From Chaenocephalus aceratus (taxonomy: Eukaryota > Chordata > Actinopteri > Perciformes > Channichthyidae), in assembly GCA_023974075.1 (NCBI GenBank), contig CM043798.1, positions 20,276,941 through 20,340,940 on the forward strand: 64,000 nt of DNA, in the 5' to 3' direction. The notes under the pieces were generated by a model. That model was not told the origin of the DNA and did no database searches. It saw only the letters and a list, made by a program, of their open reading frames with translations. This document shows, in pieces, positions 25,064 to 39,800 of this stretch; positions within the stretch are counted from its first letter, which is position 1, and each line of letters starts with the position of its first letter. A program made the position numbers and the translations under genes.

Positions 25064-26020
25064 GTGAAGAATATTAAGACAACCATATCCTTCCAGGTAA
25101 TATCCATCTGAAGTACTCATCTTTGATGAAATACCCAGAAGGAGTGGAATGGTTAAGAGCCCCCTCTATGTTTTCCTGACCTGATATTTAATCCTCCCAC
25201 AGATCTGTCTTTTTGCTACTTCCCCACTGTCTGCATGACAGAAATACTTCACAAAAAGTAACCTTGACACTAAAACACAGACACATTATGCACACACTTT
25301 TGGAAATAACAACAATCACCAAATACATTGTTCAATGAGAGTATGGAGATGGACAGTACAGCGGACCAAGATGGAAGATAGCTCTCATGAAAATGTTGGT
25401 CTTAGATTATTTGTATTCAACTATTCAATAGCACTAGACAATGATGATACACTGCATCCTTCAATGTTTTCTCAATATCCATATACCTCTCTTTATAGTT
25501 GTTCTCACTGTTGCTCGCAGATCACACCTTTGTTGTGTAGAATTCAGGTTGCATACCCACACACAGAAAACAATGTATGTAGATACCGCAAACTTACTGT
25601 TTGTAATCTATATCAGGCTTTGTATATAAATTGTAATATTGCATTTTTTTTTATATAAGTCATTTTCTTTTTAAAACTACAAAAATAAACATGACTTATC
25701 GTATTGGCCTAAAACACACAATTGTGGTTACTATTTTTTGACGACATCAAGGTACAGTAGGAAATCCACAATGTTTGCCCACTTTAAACCCATCTTCTCT
25801 TTGCATTAAACTGTACATTTCGGTAAGTAAAATCTAAGAATATTTTTGCCATTTAAATCACGAAATGGAATGTAAAAATATAGCTGCATCTAGCCCCACA
25901 TGATGTGCTATTGACAACAACAAAAATCACACAAATACATACAGCAGCCTTCTGGAAAACACTGCATTTGGAAAAAGAAGCAGCCCTTTGGAAAACATTG
26001 ATACAGAAAAAGGCAGGCAG
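25064..26020. other. No gene seen
   Basis: AT-rich flank between the DIRS element and a large CA array; nothing recognised. Confidence 0.4.
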
Positions 26021-27030
<1,010 letters not shown>

Positions 27031-27752
27031 CGACAAACACACAAACCATATCACCAGGACTGCCTTCTTCCATCTGAAAAACATTGCCCGCCTCCGCCCC
27101 TCACTCTCCTTCCCGGCTGCTGAAACCCTCATCCACGCATTTATCACTTCAAGACTGGACTACTGCAACAGCATCCTGTATGGTTCATCATCCAAAATTC
27201 TAAATAAACTACAATACATCCAGAACTGCGCAGCCCACCTCCTCACCCACACCCGCTCCAGAGACCACATCACCCCTGTCCTTCAAAACCTGCACTGGCT
27301 CCCTGTCCGTCAACGAATATACTTCAAAATCCTTCTGCTAACACACAAAGTTCTCAATAACCAGCCCCCCCCCCTACCTCCCCGACCTGATCCACCACTA
27401 CACCCCCTCCCGCAGCCTTCGTTCATCAGAAGCAAACCTCCTCTCTATCCCCACACGAACCAAGCTCCGAACCTGGGGGGACAGAGCCTTCTCCATCGCT
27501 GCCCCCACCCTCTAGAACTCCCTTCCAGAACACATCAGAGACTGCACCTACCCCCGCACTTTCAAAACACTGACCAAAACACACCTCTTCAGACTGGCTT
27601 TTAATTTGTGAATTATGTTGTGTTGCTGTTTTAATATTTATTTTTTTTATTTTTTTTTATTCTATTTTATCATGTTTTATCAAACCACTGTAAAGCATCT
27701 TTGAGCACCTGAAAAAGAGCTTCGAAATTAAATGTATTATTATTTCTTTTGG
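27031..27752 (+). mobile_element. L2-type LINE, 5'-truncated C-terminal ORF2 plus tail
   Basis: The translation gives the C-terminal region of an L2-clade reverse transcriptase polyprotein: TRTAFFHLKNIARLRPSLSF, SRLDYCNSILYGS, RDHITPVLQNLHWLPVRQRI and TKTHLFRLAFNL. A frameshift lies in the C run at about 27365-27375, and APTL is followed by an in-frame TAG where tryptophan is usual. The 3' end has AAAGCATCTTTGAGCACCTG and a TATTATTATT tail, as in such LINEs. It is a dead 5'-truncated insertion. Confidence 0.85.
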
Positions 27753-29266
27753 TGGTTATTTCTTTTACAAAAAATGGAATAGGGAGATACATTTAAAACA
27801 TTCTCGACTGTGCTTATGCGCTTATTTGAACCTGTTTGGTGTTAAAAAACAAAACTGTATTTTGTTTTGGTCCTCAGGCTTGCATGGGGAATTTCTGAAT
27901 TTTCTTGAAGCAAAAATCCTGATTTTAAGCTTAGCATAGTTCTTCAATTGTGCAAGTAACATTTTTAAACCCGTCACAATCTAGTGATGACAACATAGAT
28001 TAAATATATATATAAAATCTACCATGAGTCTTTTTCTTATATTGGGCTACATAATACTTGATATCAATGTCAGTTTGAGTCTGTGCTGATAACATTGGAT
28101 GGAACCACAATGAAAATAACTGTTGTAATTGAAGGATCAAAGAAATGTCACAGGAACATCTTTCTTTTTCGATGAACCTGACTCTCTCAATGTACTCAAC
28201 TTACATCTCATTTAGAGAAGTCTGCAGTACAGTTAAAGAGTACATAGAAAGGATTGTAGGTTGGAAAATAAACCAACATTTTGAAAAGAGCAATCATCAT
28301 GTATATTGACAATTACGTGGAAGGACTAAAGCAAATCAAAAGCAGTCAACACAGATAAATTAGGAATCAATCGATGGCAAGCTTTAAAAAAAAAAAAAAG
28401 ACTCAGGTTAAGAAAAGCTGCCAAAGAAGCCTCTAAAAATAAATATGGTAATGATTGATATGTGGTACTGATGGCTTTTGTGGAGACTGGCAGTACCCCA
28501 GCATGGCTGACGGGTATGTATACTCTGTATGGAGCGTTAACTGAACAATCCGGTCCCCAACATTTTCCAATAGTATTTCATCTGTTTTGCTATATTCTGT
28601 GCCGGAGTCAGTTTTCAAATAGTTTTTCCAAAGATAAGGATCTAGAACATATAGGATTACAATAAATAATGGGTTGTTACCATGACATTTTTTCTGTATT
28701 TGGAACTCATTGTTAACCCTCCACAGGGGTCTTGAACGACAATCCGCACAGAGGCTTTCTTACAGATAAATCCCCTATCTCTGGACCCCTGCAGAAAAGG
28801 ATTTTACAAGATTTCATTTATGCCGCATAGGAAAAAGCCTTGGCCTCATGTGAAACCCTCAAAGTTGGCGGAAATCTGAGCACTGCAAAGTGTATAGAAG
28901 TCAAGTTTACCGTGATCAATTCTTAATTTCTTTTCCATCCAACAGCACGGTTTTCTTCTTCTATTTTTAATCTTGAGTATCTAGACATTCCACACCTTGC
29001 AGAGCTTAATTGCAATCTATTTGATCTACTTTGCAGAAAAGGCTGATACATCTTATGTCTTTCTTAAATGGTCTGTACTCTACATGTAACTATCTTGCTA
29101 TTTTCCTAACATATTTATTTTCCTCTTAAGCCCTTAACAAATCAGCATTTGAAATGCTCTGTTTCATACAACAATCTGCCATTTCATAGGGGAAATTAAC
29201 ATTTCCTACATAATGACAGGCTTGGCCTTTTGCAGTAATTGAGGCTTAAGGGAGGGGGACGGAGGA
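27753..29266. other. No gene seen
   Basis: AT-rich sequence with an A run at about 28385-28400. Nothing else recognised. Confidence 0.4.
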
Positions 29267-29274
29267 CTACAGTT

Positions 29275-29893
29275 TAGGGCTGAACGATTATTCGATTTTA
29301 AATCGAAATCGCGATTCGAGATGATGCGATTATCAAATCGCAAAGCCTGCGATTTTTTTTAACTTATTTTTTTTTTTTACATTTTTTTTTTTTTCTTCTT
29401 GTGTGTCAGTCATCCCCACCAATCAGAAGTGCTGTGCTCCACATGTACCAGCCATTGCTAATCAATCAGAAGTGGCCCATGATAGAAGGTGATAGACAGA
29501 TTGATCCAATCACCTGCCAAGTGCTTTTGAAAGTGCCTGCCCTTTCCAAATGGCTTCCAATGGAGCTTTAGATGGTTTGGTGAACCATCTGAGTCAGGTT
29601 AGTAATGCTCCATCACATGTTCTACATCTAAAGGGTGAATCTTTAACTGAAGCTTGACTTTAAAGCAACCCAACGGAAGTTTCATGTAAGTTTAGTTATT
29701 TCACTCGTAGCTCGGGCTGCGGGGTGCTAGAGACAGGAGTATGTTGATACGACCTTCCTAGCTTCCTTATGGCCGTATTTTACAATAAACTTCCATTGGG
29801 TCGCTAAAAAATAAATATCGCAATTCGAATCGCAATCGCAATATTTGTCAGAAAAATCGCAATTAGATTTTTTCCCAAAATCGTGCAGCCCTA
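29275..29893. mobile_element. Non-autonomous hAT element with 8-bp duplication
   Basis: The 619-bp element starts TAGGGCTGAACGATT and ends AATCGTGCAGCCCTA. The flanking 8-bp sequence CTACAGTT is perfect on both sides (29267-29274, 29894-29901). The termini continue with several ATCG-rich inverted blocks (AAATCGAAATCGCGATTCG). No transposase is encoded. The 8-bp target site is the hAT hallmark. Confidence 0.92.
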
Positions 29894-29901
29894 CTACAGT
29901 T

Positions 29902-32035
29902 GTCCCCGAAGATGTTCATTAGGAGCATTTAAGCTTGTCATAGCTGTGAAAAAAGGTAAAACTATTAATATAGAGATACAGAGCAGTGATTCCTTGTTAT
30001 TATTGGAGAGGAATCAATACATATAAGACGTACGCACAATGTACAAAAGTATTGTCAAAGTTATAACACTGTGTTTCATATTTCCGTGAAAATCAGCATT
30101 AAGCAACAGTAGAAAGAAATACATTCAACAAAAGGCATCAAGGACAAACACAATTCAGAAAACCAAAAAGTAAATATAGAAAACCACATTTTCCTTTTCC
30201 CCCATACTGCGAATGCAGTCCAAACTGTATGGAATGCAATTGCCCTTTTATGTTCTCTGCCATACCCTATGTGTCCATGAATTGATAACATAACAATTGA
30301 CACCATTTGTGGAGCGCGATAAAGAAAGTGCAAGGTGTTTCTTCTTCTTTGTCAATTGCATCTGTTCCCATGGCAACAAACCAATAGTAGTAGAGAAGCA
30401 CGTTGGCTGTGTGATATCTTCCTGAGCAGGGAATCATTTTATCACTACCCTTAAACTCTGACTACATATAGCAGTACTACTAATTCCACATAATTAATTT
30501 CATGACAGCTGTGCCCTCTGGTCAATGGGCTGTGAAGTAAAATGCTCTATCTGAGAATTGAAGGATGCAAATGATTTTCCTGAGTGGATGTTATGTGTGT
30601 TTTTTTGTTTTCAAAGTGAACTTCATTCTCTGCCCACTTATCACGGTCAGGGTCACTGTGATAGGAGGATAAGCAAAGTTGTTGAAGTGTCCTTTTCTAC
30701 TACAATGCCCTCTAGCTAAAAAAGACTATTATTTTGGTCACCTTATGGAGCTCATGACCAGCGGTGATGGCTGAAATGTAGTCCAACTGGTCAATCTTAG
30801 GCCTTTAGGCACAGTTGCTACTTGCCAGTAACTCTCTGGTGTCATTGCTGATTGTTGCTTCTCAATCTAACATTTCATATTAACTGTACCTTAGTAACAA
30901 CATCCTGACAACACTTTGGGCATAACTTAACCTGGGTGTCATTCCAGTGTGTTAACCTTGTGGAGTCTATTTTCGAGATATCGAAAAAGGAACGGACCAA
31001 GAAGGTGGTCATACACACACTCACAGCCGTAATAAAGGTGACATATTTTCCATTGGCACTTAGTAAGGAAGATAAGGAACCAAGGCGCTGTTGTGAAAAA
31101 TGGATAAAAGCTAGTGTCCACATTAATATCTACTTTTATCCAGTGAGGTAAAACCTCTGGCTCTGCCAGCCAGCAGGTATATGGTTCACACCAGCGGGGA
31201 GCCGCACCATGAGGCTAGAATTCTCCGTAAGGGGTCAAACGGCAGTCAAAGGAAGGGCTTTAGGATGTTCTTGGCCTGCTGATCAAATACCTGGAGCTAA
31301 AGAAGCTCGGCAGGCCCTCTGTAGGGGTGGTGATAGGTTAATACATTGAATTTGTTGGGAGTCTTGAAGGTCTTAAACAGTAAAGAACCAAGGTGTTTCC
31401 AAATCTGCAATGAAGGCAGAGCAGAAGAGATACACATGGACCTTGAAGTGACTTGGGTTTCAAAGGTAAAGAGTGTTCCTTTAAGTCAAATAGTTTGTGG
31501 GTAACACCATCAATGTCAGTCTTGTTGAGAAGCTCCTATGTGAAGGATCTCTTTGTAGTTACTTAAAGTGACTATACCTTTTTGAAATATGCCAGTTAAA
31601 AGGAAGGAACGGAAGCCAATATTTGATTACTAAACCAATGCCAAAATTCGGAAAGTGTGACCGTTGTCTTTCTACAGTAAGGAACCGCAGTAAACGCCAG
31701 AACTAAAGGTGCTCTGTTGTCAAAATAGAACACAAAAGGTAAGTTATAAAGCTATCATGATATGCTGTTTGGTTCCATTTGAGAACAAAACAGATTTTCA
31801 ATGTATTTGCCTTCCCAGCAATATGAAACAGATATAAGAAAGGGAAGTATGCTGTGTTTAACTCTAAACACAGTACATCTAACAGAAACCAGAACGGAAA
31901 CATTGATGAAAAAATGGGATTTATTGTTTTGGTCAGTTTTTTTTACCATGGTATTAAATTGATATTGCTATTGTCTACTAAATGTCTGGTATCCTCACAT
32001 TCATGGACCCTGAGAAATCCAAGATAACACGAGAA
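29902..32035. other. No gene seen
   Basis: Unique-looking sequence; only short unsupported frames. Nothing recognised. Confidence 0.4.
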
Positions 32036-32110
32036 AAAGTTGAACACAGGACCCTATTGCTCAGAGATGAGAGTTATCTGAGAAAGGCTCTACTCACTGT
32101 GCTATCCCAC
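32036..32110 (-). repeat. tRNA-derived SINE head, degenerate
   Basis: On the minus strand the stretch reads GGATAGCACAGTGAGTAGAG (A-box-like) and, about 45 bp on, GGGTCCTGTGTTCAAC (B-box-like), the layout of a tRNA-derived fish SINE promoter. The body and tail are not clear. Confidence 0.45.
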
Positions 32111-34490
32111 ATCATATTGAGGGGTTGCTAATATAAGGCATGGAGAGCACTAGCTTTACTTATTTACGGTTTAAGCCTAAGACAGAGTGACTGCAGGCTG
32201 TCAGGCAGAGCTGCACTTCCCACACATAAGTCTGACAAATGTCAGCAGCAGTTTATTGCTTCCACGCTGCCATGTAGCTAGGCTTACCAGGAGATTTGTA
32301 TGTGGTTTTTATTTTGGTTAGAGATTTTATGGAGAGAAAGGTTGATCAAAGGTTGCTTCTGCACTTTATCTCCTTCCAGAGTAATTGGTTTAGAAATGAG
32401 TTTGTCCACAGCCCAGGTTTAATTGGAATTAAACACAAATATATGGAATGGTGCACCGCTTTTGCTGTTAGATTAACTGGGTCTATAAATGTCTAGCGAG
32501 GTAATCACATTAGAAAAATTGTGTAGTCGAGCAAGTGTGTTCGGGCATTGATATGCAGATGTGTGTGCAAGTCCATCAGCTGACTGCATGTTTCCCATTT
32601 GTGCATATCAGTTAAGGTTTACCCATTCTACACAAGGTCAGTGCAAACATGTAATTAGCTATAGGACAGAGGACGGCATCACCTCATTTTTCTTCAGACC
32701 TGCATCACCATGTCTATCATGGCTCAAGAGAGCCATGAAATATATGACCTGTTAATGTGATATGAATAGCTCATTTAGGCCTCAGCCAGAGACCAGGAAG
32801 TGAGTAAAGGTGTATGGAGTTGTTGTTGGAAAAGCATGGGATAGATTAATCACACCAGATGCTCACATTTATTTTTCGATGTCCCTACCTTCTTGTAAAT
32901 CTCTAATTAACACTGTTAATCCTTGTGTGTTGCTAAATTAAATCAGAGAAAGATCTAAGGGATGATTCGCTGCATGTTATTGATAATGGGCTTCAATTAA
33001 TTGTGTGCTCTCGAGGCATCAATCCTGCCTCAGTGGCAAGCACCTGTTTGAGCAATTAAGAATCTTGTGCATTCAGTCAGTAGCACTGCTCCCCTACTGA
33101 CCACATCACAGATGATAAATAAATACTGTGAAAAGCGCAGGTCAGATTACTGCCTTTCGGGGGGAAAACGGTCTTACTGAAGAAGTAGCCATCACACAGT
33201 GAATGCAATTTAAAAAAGGGGATAATGCAGTGGTCAGGGGTGTGTATATATACATTCCATTACTCATATATTGGAAAACAGAACCACAAGTCAGGGATGC
33301 AGGTAAATTCATATACAACCACAGATTCAATTTGAATTGAATATGCAATTCATAATTGGGGGTTGTTACAATTTTTTATCAAATACCTAATTAGAGCAAC
33401 TTTCATTACAGAAATAATTGAAACACTAATACAAATAAACCATGACCCTAGCGTGTCTACGGTGCATTGGCAACATTTGCAGTGGTGTCATTAAATATAC
33501 CAGTGATCCCAAACCGTACTGCTAATTTAACAAGGCACTGGTGTGCTCACCAACAATCAACTCAAGGACAGCTAATGAGAGCAACGCTACAGAAAGTGTG
33601 CATCCTTATAGCATCGTATTATAACGTTTGGAAGGATGAAACTGACTTGAAAACGAACACCAGTAACCAACTACCTTACAGTATTTTGGTAATAAACTAA
33701 TATAATGTATTGTAGTTCACAAACAATGTATCAAATTTGACATATTTAAAAAAGGCTTTACAATTAAAAATGAAATGAAAGGTGCCTTTGAGTGATACAA
33801 CGGAGCTGTTCTGCAGGTTCACAGGATTATTAATATTCAGTGTAATCATTTAATATGTGACTCGAAGAGAGATATTTTAGGTTAATGACACACTGCTCTT
33901 CCCTTCAGCTGTAAACCTTTTTGGGGAAGCAACGCAGTGGCCTGAATCGCCGTCAAAAAGCCTGGGAAAGTATCTCTTTGTGACACACACAGGCTCTTTG
34001 GAGGACAGTTTGGGATATTACAGAAGGACAGTTATATTAAGAGGTCGGAGCACGAGGGACGGAGGGATCACTCAATGCACTGACTTACAACAGAGGGTGT
34101 GAGGAGTAGAAGAGAATAGTAGAAATGGGAGTAAAGGATGGGGTGACCGAGGTAGAGACTAGCAGAAAGTGGATGCAAAAAATCAGCGAGAAAATCAAAG
34201 TGAGGAAGATTTATTGAGGCAGTTTAAAGTTTTAGTAATACACACATTTCCTAAAGGCAGGGTTTTTCTTAAGGCAGAAACAATCGCAATGGGTGTAGTA
34301 AGAAATGTGCTTTTCATGTATAAGACCAAAGCCTGATTAAAAAGCCACAGGAGAAAGCAAACCCTGAATAAATGAAGAAACAATTTGTTGCTAAAGACTG
34401 GGCTTTCTTTAAAGTTAGACTATTAGCTAACTTGTGATTAAAGACACTGCACAAAATGCTTTAACCTCCTCTAATAAAACAAAAAGCAAC
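32111..34490. other. No gene seen; candidate conserved noncoding patch
   Basis: No exon or element end seen. A stretch at about 32870-33060 has several TAATTA/ATTAA homeodomain-type cores in low-repeat sequence and looks like possible enhancer material, but conservation cannot be judged here. Confidence 0.3.
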
Positions 34491-34498
34491 GAGAGAAG

Positions 34499-35714
34499 CA
34501 GTGGCGGATTTAGGATTGTAGGAGATCCGGGGCTTAGCCCAGGAGTTGTGGGTTGGGGGGGGGGGGGGGGGTGCAGGGGTACAGTGCTATTTTGTATAAG
34601 TGGGGGGTGGACCGAACATCCTTTAGGGGGGTCGTCGCCTCCTCTCGGGGGGTCCGGGGGCATGTTCCCCTGGGAAGATTTTTTTTTTAAATATTGAAGT
34701 TGAAAGCATCAATCTGGTGCACTTTGAGAGCAACATTAACCCTACCTTAATAACACCTTAAAGCGGACAAAAGGCACTGGAGAACACTCATTAACACCCT
34801 TTAATGAACCAAACTAATGCCTTAACTCACTCAAATAGTCGTTTACTTATTAAGGTGAAACGAATGTGCGTAGAGTTTTAAAGGATGCGGATAGTCTCAC
34901 CTTGATTCTGGCGCATTGCTTATCGTTTTATAGATCTATTCTCATCCACCATCTTTGTTTGTGACGTAAAGAGTGTAAGAGTCACGTTTCTGAATCGGAC
35001 ACTCTGAGTGGATGCAGTCACAGCCAATCGGATTCAGAGGGTTGCCTGTCAGTTCTGTTGTTATGTGTACTGAAACGAGAGCCGGTATAATTCCACGCGC
35101 GAAAACAAAATACAAATTGGAATACGTTATTTTAGTGTCTTAAAAGTAGACTGAGGTATGAAGGGTTAACGTTACAGTTTAGGATAATTTTTAGTCATGT
35201 TCTGTATACATAGGCCTACTAACATATAAGGGTATACTTAGTGTGGTTACTCCATGTTTACTAGCTATAACATTAACGTTACATCACTCTTTTTCACTCC
35301 TTACTCAGTCAGCCAGAGTGCAGATATCACCATTAGATTAACAAACCTGAAACATCATCCATTTCTTGACTGCTGGTGATGACATTGTTGTCAGCTGCTG
35401 ATACTGCTGCTGCTGCAGCTTGTGGCGCCTGCTTCGATGACAATAACTTTCTAATATCCATAACTATTAGCTTAAAACTCGTCAGGCACTAGGAAGGATC
35501 ACTTCTTCTTCAGGGCAGGATACGCAGTACGTAGGCTAATGTCCCACAGTGGCTGCCTCTCTGGTAGACTCCGGTACTGCACATTACTCCCGAGACGTTT
35601 TAAAAAAAAGATGTTTTATTTATTTATCTTATTTTTTTTAAGTGAAACATCCGGGGCTTTTCAGAAAACATCCGGGGCTTGAGCCCAAGTAGCCACCCCC
35701 TAGCGCCGCCACTG
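34499..35714. mobile_element. Non-autonomous hAT element, 8-bp duplication
   Basis: The 1216-bp element starts CAGTGGCGGATTTAGG and ends CCTAGCGCCGCCACTG. The flanks are GAGAGAAG and GCGAGAAG (one mismatch). It holds an 18-bp G run (34554-34571), a GGGGGGTCCGGGGGCATG motif and a 50-bp block (about 34690-34739) nearly identical to one in the 52915 element. No transposase. Confidence 0.88.
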
Positions 35715-35722
35715 GCGAGAAG

Positions 35723-36739
35723 AAGGACTGATGTGGGATGGCTGGGTTAAGCGGCGATAGGAGAAAAAAAGGAGAACATGGACATGTGGGATGGCGCCTC
35801 GGGGATGAAGAGTGGAGTGGATAACTAGTGAGGACAGAGGGAGGAGGAGTAGGAAAGTGAAAGGGATAAAGGAAAGGAGCAGAGGGGTAAGGAGATGAAA
35901 GAGTGGAGCGCTCCGAAGCTAGGTTGGGGCTCCGGGGACAAACAAGTAAAGAGGATGAGAGAGACACTGTAGCTGCAGGGATGGCTGCTTCATTGCTTCG
36001 TTTGCGCTAAAAAAGAAGGCAGAGATGGAAGCCACTCCGCGGGCTCAGGGGCAAGGACACTAGCGTGCAGGTTTGCGTGTCAGTCACGGGACGATGGGTG
36101 TATTTGCCCTTTCAATGAAATCTCCCAAGCCAACCACCAGAGCAGTGTTCCATAGCAAATGACCCTACAGGAAAGAGCTGCGTTTGGGTTTTATTTATTT
36201 TTTAATTGTGTGTTTAGCGTGTGTGCACTTTTGCAATAGTGTTTGCATTTTTCCCAGACTACTGATGTAGCGACTCTCTTCAAAAGCAATTACTGAAGAT
36301 AAAGTATGCAGTGTTTGTTTGCTATGAAAGTGACCTGCCACTCAGGATTTCAATTACCGTCCTCTCTGCCGGTGAACCGGAGCTTACACGCAGAGCAAGA
36401 GGGGGACCTGAGGAGAATAGCATCCTGCGTCTCGCACAGATAAGGGAGCAGACGCCAGCTCTGTCCACAACAGATATGACTAAATCTAAATAACAGGGCC
36501 ATTAAAACATTTGAAGTGTTCACAGTGAGCAGCTGTTATCATCTGGCCTTATCCTATTCTTATGTTTGTTTTTACACTGCTGGAAACTCCCATGGAAACC
36601 AACTTTTTTAGCTGGTTTTAAACAGTAGCATCACATACTTGTGTGCTCAGGATGTGTTTTAATGGGTGAATTAATCAATTCACTTGCAAAGTATTATTAC
36701 AATATTATAATTATTATTGTTCTTTTTATATTTGTTGTA
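35723..36739. other. No gene seen
   Basis: Purine-rich near 35720-35970, then AT-rich. The short frame at 36311-36493 has no known motif. Confidence 0.4.
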
Positions 36740-36820
36740 TAATTAATAGTAATTGTTATTATTACTACTATTATTATTAATATTATTATTATTACTATTG
36801 ATATCATTATTATTTGTATT

Positions 36821-36873
<53 letters not shown>

Positions 36874-36876
36874 CAT
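36740..36876. repeat. (ATT)n microsatellite
   Basis: Imperfect then near-perfect ATT units; the purest run is about 36820-36874. Confidence 0.95.
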
Positions 36877-39800
36877 TCACGGGCAATATGAATTTCTCAA
36901 TGCTGATAATGATGTTTTCTGAATAATAATGAATATTTAGAATCATTAAATATTACTTCTACTGAGAGTACTTCTATAATTTTGTATTTAGTATGTGCAA
37001 CTACAGCACTTTTCTAAATTGCTACATACCAGTAACACTTAAAGACAAAGTACACTTAATTATGCATTATGGATTTTATTATTTATTATTATTATTCTAT
37101 TCTTATTCTCTTTCTCTATATTATAATTCAATTTAATTATAATACAATTATCTCTGTGTAATCTGCTCATAAAGTGAGTATATTGCATGTATTGGTGTCT
37201 TTTGCTGAGCCTTTCCCTCTTGTATTTCTTTATTTTCCCTTAAACACAGATGTGAGAGTTATTCTGTCTGTTACAGCACCACAATTGTTTTACTTTGGGC
37301 TATCTCAATTCAATTAAAATGATAATCAAAGTCTAATACTGGACAACTTATAACACACAGAGAAAGGCTTGTTATTGGCAAAGACAATAATGTGTAAATA
37401 CAACTGTCATCCTCAAAACTATTCACCACTGATGGCACAGAGAGAATAGAATGTTTAACGATTAATTTGCTATCACAGTTATGTGTGCAAAAACAAATCT
37501 TCAACCATCCAAATACACAGCAGTATATATTGTGTTCTATGATAACCAACAGCCTTCAACAATAGGGATTACAATTCAGAATTTAATTAAATCAAGCATT
37601 TGAGGCAGCACCTGTACACACATGCAGTGAGAAGTTCACCGTTGTATTGTTTACAAGTTGTGAGCACAAAAACGTTTCCTTGACACGGTTTGTGAACACT
37701 ACAAGCATCCCTCATTAAACCTGGGGATTACAACCGATTGCCTTCTTGCATTAGAAGTAGGCCAAGTTAGGAACAATTATGATTATGAGGCCAATTTAGC
37801 TATTAATTATATGCACACGCACTCAGACACATGTGGATCGTTGTAAAGTCCTAAGGGTCTGCCACAAACACTTGTTTGCAGTGAGCTGTGTGGAGAAGCA
37901 GTATTCAGTCAGTGGTTGGAGAGCCATTTGTCACAGTAAGGTCACGGCTTTGACCAGTCCGATTAACAGATGTTCAATAGCGTGCCCTTTAGTAAGACAC
38001 CAAGCCTCTAATCACTTGCTCAGACAAACGTTTAACATGTAGACAAGGAATGCAGATGAGTGAGCACGGAGTGTGTTGAAGCAAACAAACTGCAGCATCG
38101 CTATCATGAGTAATAAGCAACCATCGCCTTCCACCCAGCTGTAAGTAATGCACTTGAAGTGCAGTGACTAATTCATATGAAATAGTATCCATCCCTGAGA
38201 TGTCACATCGGCATGCAGCGCACTTGAATAATGCCACTGTTTTGCATGATAATGAGAGAGGCCAGAGACCTCACTTCATTCTCCTGCAAACTAAAAGTCT
38301 GATGTTACATAAAAATGTACAACATGTTGACTGCACGGGGTGAATGTAATTACAGCGGTGGGGTAAAGTCTCAATCTCAACAGAATAACAAGTTTAATCC
38401 ATCTGCACATTATGTTATGCAAACAGTCCAATAGTTTAAGAGCTGTAAGGATTGTTTTAAATTCTAAAGTACTATGGGAAAATGGAGAAAGTATTTATTA
38501 TTTTTTTAAACAATTGTCTGACCTTACATTCCTACGAAGGTTCAAGGATAATTAAAATAACTTAATATTTTTAGTTTTCTTATTGTTTGGCATATACTTG
38601 TAATCCACGAGTAATTCCTTCGAATTGTAATGTGGCTGTTGAAAGGTTTCCACGTCTTAACCATCAATGTTTAAAGCTTTTTAGTGTTAGGCTTTTACAT
38701 GTTTAACTAAATGTGTGAGAGAAATAAATGGTGTATAAGAGGAATTCAAAACCATATAAACTAAAATGGTGATCTAAAACAATTGTTGTTTACCTATATA
38801 AACACATAAACACATTTATAAACAACATTGTTATAACTACCACAGAGAATATTATTTTATAGCGTGAGCAGGTGACGCTGTCAAAAGTAAGCTCATCAAA
38901 TGAAGGTCATCAAAATCATCTGTGCTCTAAATCATTTTGTCACATCTGGTAATGTATCTTGTAAATATGATATAAAAAAGATAAAGAAAGTAAAAACATT
39001 TGAGAGAGACAACAAATCCCATAAAGTAATAGTACTGTGAGATGAACCTAATGATTGTATTGCCAATCTGTCGTTGCCACTAATAATAATGTATTTCACT
39101 TTGTTCCATCTTGGAAGACAGATAAAATATAAAGCCTTAATTACGTACTGTATAAGACAATTAAACAACAAATACTCAGCCTAATTAAAGAGTGAATTGT
39201 AAATGACAGTATCTGAAATGACAGTCTATTGTGCATCACACCAGCAGGCGAACAAACAGCAAAGGGACTGGGACCAGATGGATTCTCAGCTCAAGAGAAA
39301 ACCAGAGGTCCCTGCTAGCATCAGTGACACCTGTAACATAAGCGCTAAAACAAAAAGGTCAGCAGAATGCATCCTTACTGATACTGTTCTCTGAGGAAAT
39401 CATGTGGGATGAGCTTGAAAACAATAACACGGACTGATAACTTCCCTGAGGCAGCTGTTGGGTTGTTACTCCCTTTGGGTCTCAGAATTACAGCCTCTCC
39501 ATAGTCAGCGACTTACGGTAGAGCGGTGACTCGATGATGCAAATAGTTCCTGTGGTGCTGAGATGCTTTGGTTGCTAATAATCAGCACCAAGGGCACAGT
39601 GTCACTCAATATGTTGGAGCAATAGTAACTCCCGAGACATGACCGTGAAACATGTGAAAAACAGAACCTCCCACAGGAGAATGAGACCAAGCTTTTTTAA
39701 CTGTGTGTTGTTTTTCAACCTTTGCTGTACAACTTAGCTAAGTTGTAATAAACAAAATGTGTCAGCAATTCAAAGGTGCTGTTTATTAGGCACAGCAAAA

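Noticed and set aside
32036..32110. Functional tRNA gene
   Set aside because: A- and B-box-like pieces are present but the cloverleaf is not; better explained as a SINE remnant.
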